Source: Paenibacillus tengchongensis
GTDB taxonomy: Bacteria; Bacillota; Bacilli; Paenibacillales; Paenibacillaceae
Assembly (NCBI RefSeq): GCF_008973665.1
Contig: NZ_WACP01000006.1
Span: 271,635 to 335,634, forward strand
DNA: 64,000 bases
Direction of reading: 5' to 3'
A model generated the notes under the pieces. The model did not search any database. It saw nothing but the letters and a program-made list of their open reading frames with translations, and had not been told where the DNA came from. The translations under genes were made by a program, and so were the position numbers. Positions 53,984 to 62,140 of this stretch are shown one piece after another (position 1 is the stretch's first letter; each line of letters begins with the position of its first letter).

Positions 53984-56326
53984 TCAGTTCACCTCAATCA
54001 GTTGGTGGTATGGAGCATAATCGGACTGCAGGAAGGTTCTGCCCAGCTTTCGGTATTCGCGCTTTGCCGCCAGCATGATCTGCTTCATCCCGATGGGACA
54101 GCCCTCATGAGCCGCATAAAAAGCGGCGTTCAGCGCGATATTCTTGATGTTGCCGCCGGCAAGCGCAAATTTGTCTGCGATGAACTTGTAGTCGACCGTA
54201 TCGTCCACCGGGGCACCGGCCGGGAACATCCCCCGCCAGATTTGCTCGCGCTGCTCTTTTTCGGGAAAAGGAAATTCCAGCTTGAAATTCAGTCTGCGCA
54301 GGAAGGCATCATCCAGGTTCTGGTTCAGGTTCGTGGCAAGAATGACGATGCCGGAGTATTCCTCCATCTTCTGCAGGAGATAGCTGATCTCCACATTGGC
54401 GTAACGGTCATGGGCATCCTTCACTTCAGAGCGTTTGCCGAACAAGGCATCGGCTTCATCGAAGAACAGGATGGCGTTCGAGGTCTCCGCCTCGTCAAAG
54501 ATCCGCGATAAGTTCTTCTCCGTCTCCCCGATGTACTTGCTGACAATCTGCGAGACATCAACCTTATACATCTCCAGATTAAGCTCGGTGGCAATGACCT
54601 CGGCAGCCATCGTCTTGCCGGCACCGGGCGGCCCGGAGAACAGAATGTTTAACCCCTTGCCCAGCGACAGCCGCCCGGCAAAACCCCACTCCCCGTATAC
54701 CAGTGGACGGTACTTCACCTGGTTGCATATTTCGCGCAATTGTCCCATCGCTTCGTGCGGCAGCACCAGCATGTCCCAGGTATACACCGCATCAATCTTG
54801 TTCGCCAATGTGCGGATCGTGCGTCCGGATTGCTGGTAGCAGGCCTGGTACAGCTCCTTCACGCCGATCTCTCCGCTGGCTGAGCCGTTCCACACGGCAA
54901 GGTCCTCCCCGCCGCGCAGCGCCGCACGGATCTGCCCTCTGGAGAAGCGGAACGCTCCGCTTAAGTCGGCCAGATCGACGGCCTCTGAGAGGGTGTGGCC
55001 GGAAGCGTAGCTTTGCCATGCTTTACGGCGGGCGGCGGCATCCGGCAGCGGGAAGTCAACCTGCATGAAATGGAGAGGAATCTCCGTCAGGTTCTCCCGC
55101 CACGCGGCCTCGCCCAGAATGAACGTGAGCGGAGCCCGTTCGCCGAGCGTTTGCAGCAGCAGCCGGATCTGCGGATTGTACCGGTCATCCTCGGCTGTCA
55201 GTGCGTCAAAGCTGGTGAAGAGCAGCGCCGTATGATGCAGCAGGGCATGCCGGCCGATCAGCCGCAGTAGCTCAGGGTAGCCATTCTCAAGCAGGAGCTT
55301 ACCCGCATCGGCAACCAGCAGCGCCGCACCGAGCCGCTTACATACAGTTCCGGCGGCGGCAAGCTTCTCGGCTTCGTCCCCTCCGCTGCAATACAGCAGC
55401 GTTCCGGGCCAGCCCTCCGCTCCGGCATGTTGCCGGTTCACGAAGCGCAGCATTTGTCTCACCTGCATGTCACTTTCTTCTGTTGTTACAGGAATAGTGT
55501 CTGCCGGATACAGCCTGGCCGCCGGAGCCAGCCTCCCGTCCAGCGTCTCGAAGCCGAGCAGCGCGCTCACGCTCCAGTCCTCCAGCTTCAGCGGCCGGGC
55601 AATCAGCGGGACGCGGCTGTCTCCATATTCGCCTGTGCGGTCCAGCAGATCATGCATCAGCGGTGCGGTTCGTTCGAAAGAGAGCCGCGCCGCCAGCTGT
55701 TCCTCCCCCGACTCTGCAAACAACGACAGAATCAGCTCTACGGCCGGGCCTCTGGCGGAGAGGTCGTTCTGGAGGCAGGCATAGACGCGCTCATATTTCC
55801 GGTCCAGCTCAGGGGCCAGACAAGCAATGAGGCAATTCCGCTCCAGCACCGACAGCTTCAGCTTCGAGGCGATATGGGGCAGCATCAGTTTAACGCCTGC
55901 TTCCCTGCTTAGGGCCAGCCGCTCGGAAATGTTCCGATCCAGAGAGGTTATGGAGGACGCAAGCCCTTGTGCGGTTTCCGTCTGAGATGCATCACCGCCC
56001 AGCAAAGCGATGATCTCCTCATCGATTAGCGTCTGCTCCCCGTTGCCGGCAGATGCGCGGTAATAACGCAGACGTAGGTCTAGCAAGCGGAGCTCGTCTG
56101 ATAGATATTCGGCATTTGCGGTGTAAGGGTGAACCGGTTTTGCGTCTGCTGTTTGTTCAGGTGCGATAAGCTCTTCTTGCTGGTGCACCTCCGTCGCTAC
56201 CACTGTTTCTTCCCGCATTTCAGCAGACTCCGGCTGATTCACGGCAAGTGTTGGATGAACTTCAGTACCGGTTACTTTTTCAATTACAGGCTGACCAAAC
56301 CATTTGGATTGTCGTTTGAGTTTCAT
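53984..56326 (-). CDS. eCIS AAA+ ATPase (Pvc15/Afp15 type)
   Basis: About 780 aa from the ATG at 56326; a GTG at 56344 is less likely. The first 100 residues are variable, and a helical/degenerate ATPase region runs to about 530. A complete AAA+ module follows: Walker A FSGPPGAGKTMAAEVIA, Walker B NAILFFDEADALFGKR, sensor-1 ILATNLNQNLDDAFLRRLNF with arginine fingers, and sensor-2 in ALAGGNIKNIALNAAF. One such ATPase is a standard member of eCIS clusters and is thought to act in assembly or recycling. A possible promoter lies upstream (TTGTAT, 18 bp, CATATT near 56360-56390). Confidence 0.92.
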   Translation of the reverse strand: MKLKRQSKWFGQPVIEKVTGTEVHPTLAVNQPESAEMREETVVATEVHQQEELIAPEQTADAKPVHPYTANAEYLSDELRLLDLRLRYYRASAGNGEQTLIDEEIIALLGGDASQTETAQGLASSITSLDRNISERLALSREAGVKLMLPHIASKLKLSVLERNCLIACLAPELDRKYERVYACLQNDLSARGPAVELILSLFAESGEEQLAARLSFERTAPLMHDLLDRTGEYGDSRVPLIARPLKLEDWSVSALLGFETLDGRLAPAARLYPADTIPVTTEESDMQVRQMLRFVNRQHAGAEGWPGTLLYCSGGDEAEKLAAAGTVCKRLGAALLVADAGKLLLENGYPELLRLIGRHALLHHTALLFTSFDALTAEDDRYNPQIRLLLQTLGERAPLTFILGEAAWRENLTEIPLHFMQVDFPLPDAAARRKAWQSYASGHTLSEAVDLADLSGAFRFSRGQIRAALRGGEDLAVWNGSASGEIGVKELYQACYQQSGRTIRTLANKIDAVYTWDMLVLPHEAMGQLREICNQVKYRPLVYGEWGFAGRLSLGKGLNILFSGPPGAGKTMAAEVIATELNLEMYKVDVSQIVSKYIGETEKNLSRIFDEAETSNAILFFDEADALFGKRSEVKDAHDRYANVEISYLLQKMEEYSGIVILATNLNQNLDDAFLRRLNFKLEFPFPEKEQREQIWRGMFPAGAPVDDTVDYKFIADKFALAGGNIKNIALNAAFYAAHEGCPIGMKQIMLAAKREYRKLGRTFLQSDYAPYHQLIEVN

Positions 56327-56559
56327 GACATGTGATGTCCTCACTCTTTATTTTTCTCGTTCACTAATATGGAAGTTTGGGAGGGGGGAATACAACTGAA
56401 AAGAAAATGTTCCAGCTATTTTTCAGCAGGTTATGGGGAGGGAAAGAAGCTTGTGGAAATGAAGAAGAATCAATGGAAAGAGGCGGGATAGAGTTATTAC
56501 TTCATCGTTAGCAGAAAAAACAGCCTCTTTCCCTTCACGCGACAGACAGCAAGCAGAAA

Positions 56560-56952
56560 TCAGAACCGTTCAAAGCAATCGTAATTGCGCTGGCGGAAAA
56601 TTAATCCGTCCCTAAACTCAAACACACAGCAAAAATAAGCCTTCAGCTCCTGCCCGGCTCTGAAAGTCCCAAGATCCGCACCGACGACCGCCGTCCATAT
56701 CACCTCAGTAATTACGGCGTTCTCTGTCTCAAATGCGTGCTGAATGTCATAACTCTGCGATGACAGCAGCTTGGCCCCATTGGGCATCCGTTGGAATAAC
56801 ACCTTCCAATCACTGACCGTAAGGGTTGCCGTCAGCCAGTTGGGATATTCGGTCTGCTTGATGTCAGGATGAAAAATGCCTGCATAACGGGATTCCTCAG
56901 TCACAAATTGCTCGGTTAGCGCAAAAAACTCCTTCACAACATCAAGGTTCAT
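56560..56952 (-). CDS. NTF2/SnoaL-like small protein
   Basis: About 130 aa from the ATG at 56952 (AAGGAAGG upstream). VVKEFFALTEQFVTEESRYA at the start, the central TENAVITEVIWTAVV and the end LKAYFCCVFEFRDGLIFRQR, then NYDCFERF, give the cone-shaped alpha/beta pattern of NTF2-like (SnoaL) proteins. No catalytic residues can be assigned. It lies between the last ankyrin gene and the AAA+ gene; a link to the injection system is not shown. NTF2-like folds also occur among immunity proteins. Confidence 0.7.
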   Translation of the reverse strand: MNLDVVKEFFALTEQFVTEESRYAGIFHPDIKQTEYPNWLTATLTVSDWKVLFQRMPNGAKLLSSQSYDIQHAFETENAVITEVIWTAVVGADLGTFRAGQELKAYFCCVFEFRDGLIFRQRNYDCFERF

Positions 56953-57073
56953 TCGATCCACAGCCTTCCTTTTTTTATGGTCTCGATCGCATCGTACCAC
57001 AAATTAATATTAATCGCTTATGTAATTATCACATCAACAACGCCAATTACTGATACATATGAGATGACAAAAA

Positions 57074-57102
57074 ACCACAAGAGTTTGTTCCCCTCCTGTG
57101 GT
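57074..57102 (-). terminator. Terminator after ankyrin gene 1
   Basis: ACCACAAGAG and CTCCTGTGGT form the stem, with six A on the left flank (U tract leftward). It is nearly identical to the terminator at 59844-59872. Confidence 0.8.
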
Positions 57103-57125
57103 CTAATTTCAGTTTAAGAATCTTC

Positions 57126-57632
57126 TTATTTTTCTTCTAGTTGTCTCTTTAAATACTCAGCGATTTCTGTTTGTCCGACTTGTCTTGCATATTGGTATGC
57201 ATCCATGTTCTCAATGTTTTCACCAGAGTATTTAATTGAAGTATCTATTCCTTTTACAACCAGATATTTGATCACTTCTATATGACCATCATCTATAGCT
57301 GCAAATAATGGATTTCTCTGAGCTAAACTGACATCGATCTCTGCTCCGTGATCAAGTAAATACTGAACGATTTCCAAATGCCCTTCTCCTGCCGCGAGAT
57401 TTAGCGCAGATCCATCAAAGGTACCACCCTTTTTATTTATATCTATTCCTTTTTCGAGCAAAAACTTAACGATATCGAGATGCCCCTTCTTTGCCGCTAC
57501 ATGCAGCCATGTGCCAAATGCAGTCATCGTATTTAAAATTTCTTTATCATAACCTATCAGACGTTTCACTTCCTGAATATCATCATCCTTTATAGCATTT
57601 CGGATTTCCTTTATACTAGCTGCGTTAATCAA
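57126..57632 (-). CDS. Ankyrin-repeat protein, putative immunity-associated (copy 1)
   Basis: 168 aa from a TTG at 57632 (GGAGG 7 nt upstream); the frame is open to 57674. Ankyrin repeats are clear: GTWLHVAAKKGHLDIVKFLL, ALNLAAGEGHLEIVQYLLDH and NPLFAAIDDGHIEVIKYLV. It has a paralogue of equal length at 59896-60402, and about 105 bp of DNA spanning the 3' end and terminator is almost identical in both. Each copy closes a toxin-immunity unit. Ankyrin proteins are frequent immunity proteins of polymorphic toxins, so an immunity or regulatory role is inferred. Confidence 0.82.
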   Translation of the reverse strand: MINAASIKEIRNAIKDDDIQEVKRLIGYDKEILNTMTAFGTWLHVAAKKGHLDIVKFLLEKGIDINKKGGTFDGSALNLAAGEGHLEIVQYLLDHGAEIDVSLAQRNPLFAAIDDGHIEVIKYLVVKGIDTSIKYSGENIENMDAYQYARQVGQTEIAEYLKRQLEEK

Positions 57633-57882
57633 TATAAAGCCTCCATTTCTATTAATTTCATTTCCTACTACCAAGATTATAGTGAACTTTTACCGCCAAG
57701 TTACCATATTAACGCGGATTGAAAGGTCATATATATATGTTACCTTTATTGGATTTATTTTCAATAATAAGATCAGAGATAGTTTATACATTTTGCTAAG
57801 TGCTGCAGAAAGAGCAGTTCAAGATGCATCTAAATCTGGAAACATACCACACTCAATACCCTGAAGGCATTTTAAGGAAAAA

Positions 57883-57919
57883 AGGCCGATCCTCAACCTT
57901 TTCAAGTTGGAATTGGCCT
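57883..57919 (-). terminator. Terminator after the 58006-58674 gene
   Basis: AGGCC and GGCCT close a hairpin with inner ATCC/GGAAT and AACC/GGTT pairs, and leftward it is followed by TTTTTT. The rest of 57675-58005 holds no supported gene. Confidence 0.7.
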
Positions 57920-58005
57920 CCTCTAAATATTCATAAGTGATAAATTTAAAATCAAGTTCCATAAACCTCATAGACGTAAGACATGAAGATTTTATTGCAT
58001 TTATA

Positions 58006-58674
58006 TTAAATCAGCATTTCCGCATACAGTACGCCTGCTAATAACCTCCCTTTTTCTTCATTCTCTAGCTGTTCTAGCTGCGGCATCAAATCGGAGAAGT
58101 AAGTGTCCCCCCATTTATTAATAACTGCAGTACACTGAGCCACGAGTTTATTAAGGGAGAGTTTGGCATCAACACATTTTCTGGCTGAGGATTTCAGTTC
58201 TTCAAGGGGCTGTGAGAGCTCTTTTTCGGAACAGAGTAAATCGTACATTCTCCTTGAATAATAGTAGTATTTCTGCCTTCCTTTTGCTATGAAAGGACTG
58301 GCCATATCCTTCTCTACTGCTGCAGCCAGACTGGAGATACTCCCGCTTAATTCAATGATTTTGTTGCCTATGGATTGCACAATTTCGTCAGAGATTTCAT
58401 ATTCAGAATAGACCACAATTTTAAATCCGAGACTCAGCACTTCTAATCTGTCATCAGGAAATTCAACCGGTGCGATCCATAGGGCTACTACAACATCACC
58501 TCCCTTTGCCCGATTATCGGTGCATTTGATATACAGGCCGATTTTATCGTTATATCGCTTTACAAACACACAGTAGCTATCTTTAGAAATCAATGAAGAT
58601 GTAAACTTGTACCCAATTTTGGCAACGGCCAAGCCAAGGGTTTCTTTCATAGATTCAGCAAAGGTTGTGCCCAT
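58006..58674 (-). CDS. Putative immunity protein of the orphan toxin tip
   Basis: 222 aa from the ATG at 58674 with GGAGG 6 nt upstream. Residues FAESMKETLGLAVAKIGYKF, YCVFVKRYNDKIGLYIKCTD and a long helical C-terminus (QYYYYSRRMYDLLCSEKE-type) are seen; no family is recognised. The gene starts 17 bp after the orphan toxin frame. This tight toxin-then-immunity order is the diagnostic arrangement for polymorphic toxins. It has its own strong ribosome binding site and remains open, so it may still protect against the lost or stored toxin. Confidence 0.7.
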   Translation of the reverse strand: MGTTFAESMKETLGLAVAKIGYKFTSSLISKDSYCVFVKRYNDKIGLYIKCTDNRAKGGDVVVALWIAPVEFPDDRLEVLSLGFKIVVYSEYEISDEIVQSIGNKIIELSGSISSLAAAVEKDMASPFIAKGRQKYYYYSRRMYDLLCSEKELSQPLEELKSSARKCVDAKLSLNKLVAQCTAVINKWGDTYFSDLMPQLEQLENEEKGRLLAGVLYAEMLI

Positions 58675-58691
58675 AGTTATCCTCCAGCCTT

Positions 58692-59807
58692 CTAAAATGG
58701 TTTGTCCGGACCATAGGTCCAAGGTATGCCCGCACCGGTCAATTTATCCAGCAACGGCTTCATTTCAGGCGCCGTTGTCGGGTTATGCTCAAAGTGCCAA
58801 TGTGGTTTTGCCTCCTCGGAATTTAAAAGTTTAATATCCTTCTCTATCTGCCGCTCCATTCGAGTTAACTCTGATTGGGTTCGTGGCCCGTTGTTAAAAT
58901 TATCTGATTTATATTCTATATCTTTCCCTTTATAGCGTGCATCATAATTTCTTCCGACATCATTAAATCTTCTACCATCTAGATTCCCGAACAATTCTGA
59001 AACCCTTTTATCATGCCACTCGGTTATATACTGCCATCTAGTCTTCTTCGGACCTTCACTACCATTCCCCGTCTCCTTAGTAGATACGGGTTCAGATTTG
59101 GCCTCTATTTCAGTATTTCTTTTTGTAGTGCCGTGATGAGCTGGGTCCCCGGTTATTTTAGAATCCTGGATAGATTCTGCAATCTCGCTGCCGGTACTAC
59201 CTGGAGACTTCTTCCCACGCTTAGCCAGATCCTCAGGGTCCTGGTCGGGTAGTTTTCCGTGCATAATCTCTATCTTGGGATTAACTATTCCGTACAACCA
59301 GAAGTATCTGCCCTTGCGTTCCAGCTCGAACCGCTTGAACTTGAACCTGTTCAGGATCTTGTCGAGCAGACCCTTGAGCTTCGTGACCCCCTTCGTGAAT
59401 CCCTTTTGCAGATTCTTGATCACAACTTTACCATTGCGGATGATCATACTGCCTGACTTGGAAGCGAGGGTGGCTCCGGATTTCAGCAGGCTCTTGACGC
59501 TGCGTACGCCTGCGCTTGCCGCGTTCTTGGCGCCCTTGGCCGCCACGGTGGCGCCTTTCTTCACCGCTGCGCCGGCTTTCTTCAGGCCTTTGCCCAGGCC
59601 CTTGAAGCCCAGCTCCATCGCCAGCTCGACCAGCCCCATTGCCATCGCCGTCGCCAAGGCGATCGAAGCGGGCTCGACCAGCTTCTGCCAGCCCTTGCTC
59701 AGATATTGGCCGATATAGCCCGCCGGTGACAATCTCCAGCACTACCACCGCAGCCAGCGTGCCGACAATCGTTGCCAGCAATTTCAAGCCGTTCGCCTTC
59801 ATCCATT
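58692..59807 (-). pseudogene. Orphan/silent toxin cassette: effector backbone fragment with a different nuclease tip
   Basis: DNA 59203-59807 is a near-copy of the main effector gene 62841-63546, lacking 101 bp. The copy starts in frame at an ATG (59802, KANGLKLLATIVGTL) but the deletion shifts the frame after EIVTGG. Translation of the tip would need a new start (a TTG at 59732 exists, without ribosome binding site). Past KRGKKSPGSTGSEI the sequence is new: RRFNDVGRNYDARYKGKDIE with YKSDNF, giving Asp then Glu-x-Lys, and PHWHFEHNPTTAPEMKPLLD. This is the pattern of PD-(D/E)XK nuclease toxin ends. An immunity gene follows 17 bp on. Confidence 0.8.
59203..59807. repeat. Backbone homology block, cassette copy
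   Basis: It matches 62841-63546 at very high identity; the 101-bp gap lies at the 7-bp repeat CCCGCCG (here at 59718-59724). To the right the sequences diverge at once. Confidence 0.9.
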
Positions 59808-59843
59808 ATCCGGACGTGCCGCCACGCCAGAGATGATAAAAAA

Positions 59844-59872
59844 ACCACAAGAGTTTGTTCCCCTCTTGTGGT
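59844..59872 (-). terminator. Terminator after ankyrin gene 2
   Basis: ACCACAAGAG and CTCTTGTGGT form a perfect 10-bp stem with A-rich left flank; near-duplicate of the hairpin at 57074. Confidence 0.8.
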
Positions 59873-59895
59873 CTAATTTCAGTCTAAGAATCTTC

Positions 59896-60402
59896 TTATT
59901 TTTCTTCTAGTTGTCTCTTTAAATACTCAGCGATTTCTGTTTGTCCAAATTGCCTTGCATACTCGTAGGCATCCATATTTTTTATATTTTCACCGGTATA
60001 CTTAATTGAAATATCTATGCCCTCTTCAACCAAATATTTTACTGTGTCAATATGACCACCATATATGGCACTGAATAATGGGTTTCTCTGCGCTAAGCTC
60101 ACATCAATTTTTGCACCTTGATTAATCAGATATTCTACGATCTCCAAGTGCCCCTCTCCAGCTGCCGTATATAATGCAGATGCATCGAACGTGTCGTCTT
60201 TTGCTTCAATTTCGATACCTGTTTCTATTAAAAATTTCACAATTTCAAGCTGACCTTTTGTTGCAGCTACGTGGAGCCATGAACCGAATGCCGTCATTGT
60301 GTTTAAAACTTCTCGATCGTCGCCTATTAACCGTTTCGTCTCATTTAAATCGCCACGTTTAATTGCAGACCTAATTTCCTTTATTAAATTTACATTATCC
60401 AA
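59896..60402 (-). CDS. Ankyrin-repeat protein, putative immunity-associated (copy 2)
   Basis: 168 aa from a TTG at 60402 (GAGGAGAGG 6 nt upstream), exactly the length of its paralogue at 57126. Ankyrin repeats: GSWLHVAATKGQLEIVKFLI, ALYTAAGEGHLEIVEYLINQ and NPLFSAIYGGHIDTVKYLV. The C-terminal GQTEIAEYLKRQLEEK is identical in both copies. The proteins differ mostly in the central repeats, where partner contacts would be made. It closes the unit that contains the intact effector. Confidence 0.82.
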   Translation of the reverse strand: MDNVNLIKEIRSAIKRGDLNETKRLIGDDREVLNTMTAFGSWLHVAATKGQLEIVKFLIETGIEIEAKDDTFDASALYTAAGEGHLEIVEYLINQGAKIDVSLAQRNPLFSAIYGGHIDTVKYLVEEGIDISIKYTGENIKNMDAYEYARQFGQTEIAEYLKRQLEEK

Positions 60403-60430
60403 AACAAACCTCTCCTCATTGTTCAATTAT

Positions 60431-60478
60431 CTACTGCTGTATTCTTTGTCCCTCTTCAACCCAATATTTTACAGTCTC
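60431..60478 (-). pseudogene. Remnant of a third ankyrin copy
   Basis: A short leftward reading ETVKYWVEEGQRIQQ followed by a stop resembles DTVKYLVEEGIDIS of the ankyrin proteins, at both peptide and DNA level. It lies just upstream of copy 2. Confidence 0.4.
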
Positions 60479-60567
60479 AAAGAGCCTTCCTCGTCTTCAA
60501 CTGACAGCTCCTATGCCAAGCCAGTGCGGACTCTCCCGGTCAAAATATCGCAATGCCCAGCACTAAT

Positions 60568-60608
60568 AAAAAGAGCAACCATGGACGTTGGACCACAGTT
60601 GCCCTTTT
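60568..60608 (-). terminator. Terminator after the 60656-61129 gene
   Basis: AAAAGAGCAACC and a matching GTTGCCCTTTT arm form a hairpin with T-rich exit leftward. It separates the effector/immunity pair from the ankyrin gene. Confidence 0.7.
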
Positions 60609-60655
60609 AGTACGTTCTCCCCTTACAGTCGATGCATGCTCAATAGCGCCATCTC

Positions 60656-61129
60656 TTACTGCATATCTTCCTCATCATAGTGGTAATACTGAATTCCTTT
60701 CTCTTCGGGCGGTAAATGTTCTCCGTGGAGTAGCTCTACCTGTTCTAATCTTTCCCTGTTCTCTAGCTTGCTGATGAATAATGCATAGAAATCGCCGGAG
60801 GTAGGATAAGCAAACAGTCCGTAACCGTTCTGTGATAGAATCCGGTTCGTCTCCATGACCTTATCAGGTAAGAACTCATACTCAAAATCATCCAATTCCT
60901 CAAGCTCATCTCCAGAAGCCAGTTCCAAGTTTCGATCAAATTCATAATCCAGTATAAAACTTGTGATCTCCTGGTCCTGTTCTCCTTTGTAATCAAGGTA
61001 CAAGAACTTCTGTCTGGAGAGCCCATATTCTAATATGCTCTCATGTCTGCTATTCTTCCGATCATTCAGAATAGCATCTACATCATTCTTGTCTTCAAAT
61101 ATGAGCTCTACAAACACTTCGTCACTCAT
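60656..61129 (-). CDS. Acidic protein, second putative immunity gene
   Basis: 157 aa, ATG with GGAGGG upstream, 18 bp after the larger putative immunity gene. It is strongly acidic (ASGDELEELDDFEYEFLPDK, EEKGIQYYHYDEEDMQ), a common property of proteins that neutralise nuclease domains. No family is recognised. The order effector, gene 1, this gene, then terminator indicates one transcript. It could be a second immunity protein or an accessory. Confidence 0.65.
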   Translation of the reverse strand: MSDEVFVELIFEDKNDVDAILNDRKNSRHESILEYGLSRQKFLYLDYKGEQDQEITSFILDYEFDRNLELASGDELEELDDFEYEFLPDKVMETNRILSQNGYGLFAYPTSGDFYALFISKLENRERLEQVELLHGEHLPPEEKGIQYYHYDEEDMQ

Positions 61130-61147
61130 ACACAGTCCCTCCGGTAA

Positions 61148-62122
61148 TTATTGAAATAGTCCGCCATATTGATTGGGAAGATACTCGGGATAATTCTTCC
61201 GATAGAAATCATCAATGCTCCGCATCAGCGGGTCCCATTCGGGATAAGGCTCATGGATGTTGAACTCCATTTTCGCCTCTGGTGTATTCATTAAAAAATC
61301 ATTGAACTCATTAGGCACAGGCATTCCGATTTTAGTTCGTGCATGCAGCAAAAATAGGATTTCATACGGGTAGAAACCGTATCTGTAATCACCGAATTCA
61401 CCCATTTTGTCGATCTCCGAGACCAATACGGAATGGCGCACGGACATTTCAGCAATCAGTTGTTCCATTTCATAGGAACTGGCTGTCTTCCATTGCTCCA
61501 GCACCTTACCGTAAATGCCAAGGTCCTCAGGGATTAATCCGTATGGAATCTCAGCTTCTTTAAATTTCTGAATCACGGCAAGATGCACCTGCTGATCGGT
61601 GTCCAATAATCTTTTATCTCTGAGCTGCAAGTATAGCTCCAGCAAGAACCAGATGTGCCTGTCCGATTCTCTGGCCTGCATTAAATGCCCTCCCAAATTA
61701 TTGGCGATAAAGTCAAATAAAATGTTCTCTTCCTTCTCCCAGCCAAACATAGTGAAATGAATCAACGCACCTACAACGTCCCCGAAAGAATATCCTACTC
61801 TCATTTTTGGATACTTTACTTTGTACAGATCATGTCCCATACATTGGTAGAAAACCGTCATCTGCATGATTTTTAGCGTTTCTGTCCGCTTACCGCCATT
61901 CACCAGGACATCTTTCTTCCATTGCTTCAAGTAATAAGTGAAAATATCTAAATGACTTAACAGTAATATATGATCTTTTTCTGTCTGATTTGAATCCACT
62001 ATATCTTGAACTTCATTGCTTCTTTCATCATAATCTTGTCTGACAACTTCATAATTTGTCCCGGAAACTACATCTTTTTTATATTTTTTAAATGCCGTCT
62101 TCAGCTTTTTGGGATTGATCAT
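61148..62122 (-). CDS. Putative immunity protein of the main effector
   Basis: 324 aa, ATG with AAAGGAG 6 nt upstream, starting 18 bp after the effector stop. It is mostly helical (MINPKKLKTAFKKYKKDVVS, RVGYSFGDVVGALIHFTMFG, RHIWFLLELYLQLRDKRLLD). There is no signal peptide, so it should act in the cytoplasm, where a nuclease toxin would threaten the producer. The family is not recognised with confidence. AT-richness compared with the structural genes is typical of exchangeable toxin-immunity modules. Immunity function rests on position. Confidence 0.7.
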   Translation of the reverse strand: MINPKKLKTAFKKYKKDVVSGTNYEVVRQDYDERSNEVQDIVDSNQTEKDHILLLSHLDIFTYYLKQWKKDVLVNGGKRTETLKIMQMTVFYQCMGHDLYKVKYPKMRVGYSFGDVVGALIHFTMFGWEKEENILFDFIANNLGGHLMQARESDRHIWFLLELYLQLRDKRLLDTDQQVHLAVIQKFKEAEIPYGLIPEDLGIYGKVLEQWKTASSYEMEQLIAEMSVRHSVLVSEIDKMGEFGDYRYGFYPYEILFLLHARTKIGMPVPNEFNDFLMNTPEAKMEFNIHEPYPEWDPLMRSIDDFYRKNYPEYLPNQYGGLFQ

Positions 62123-62140
62123 AGTTTGCTCCTTTGAATT

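Noticed and set aside
30762..56326. Prophage or type VI secretion locus
   Set aside because: There is no capsid, portal, terminase, integrase or lysis gene, and no TssJLM membrane complex or ClpV. DUF4255, PAAR, Pvc15-type ATPase and DUF6760 point to an extracellular contractile injection system.
57682..57864. 60-codon rightward frame between the orphan immunity and ankyrin genes
   Set aside because: No ribosome binding site, no similarity seen, and it opposes the direction of every gene around it.
59428..59802. 124-codon frame starting in the orphan effector backbone
   Set aside because: Only the first 28 residues match the effector; after the 101-bp deletion the frame is wrong and Arg/Gly-rich. 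It is the out-of-frame readthrough of the broken cassette.
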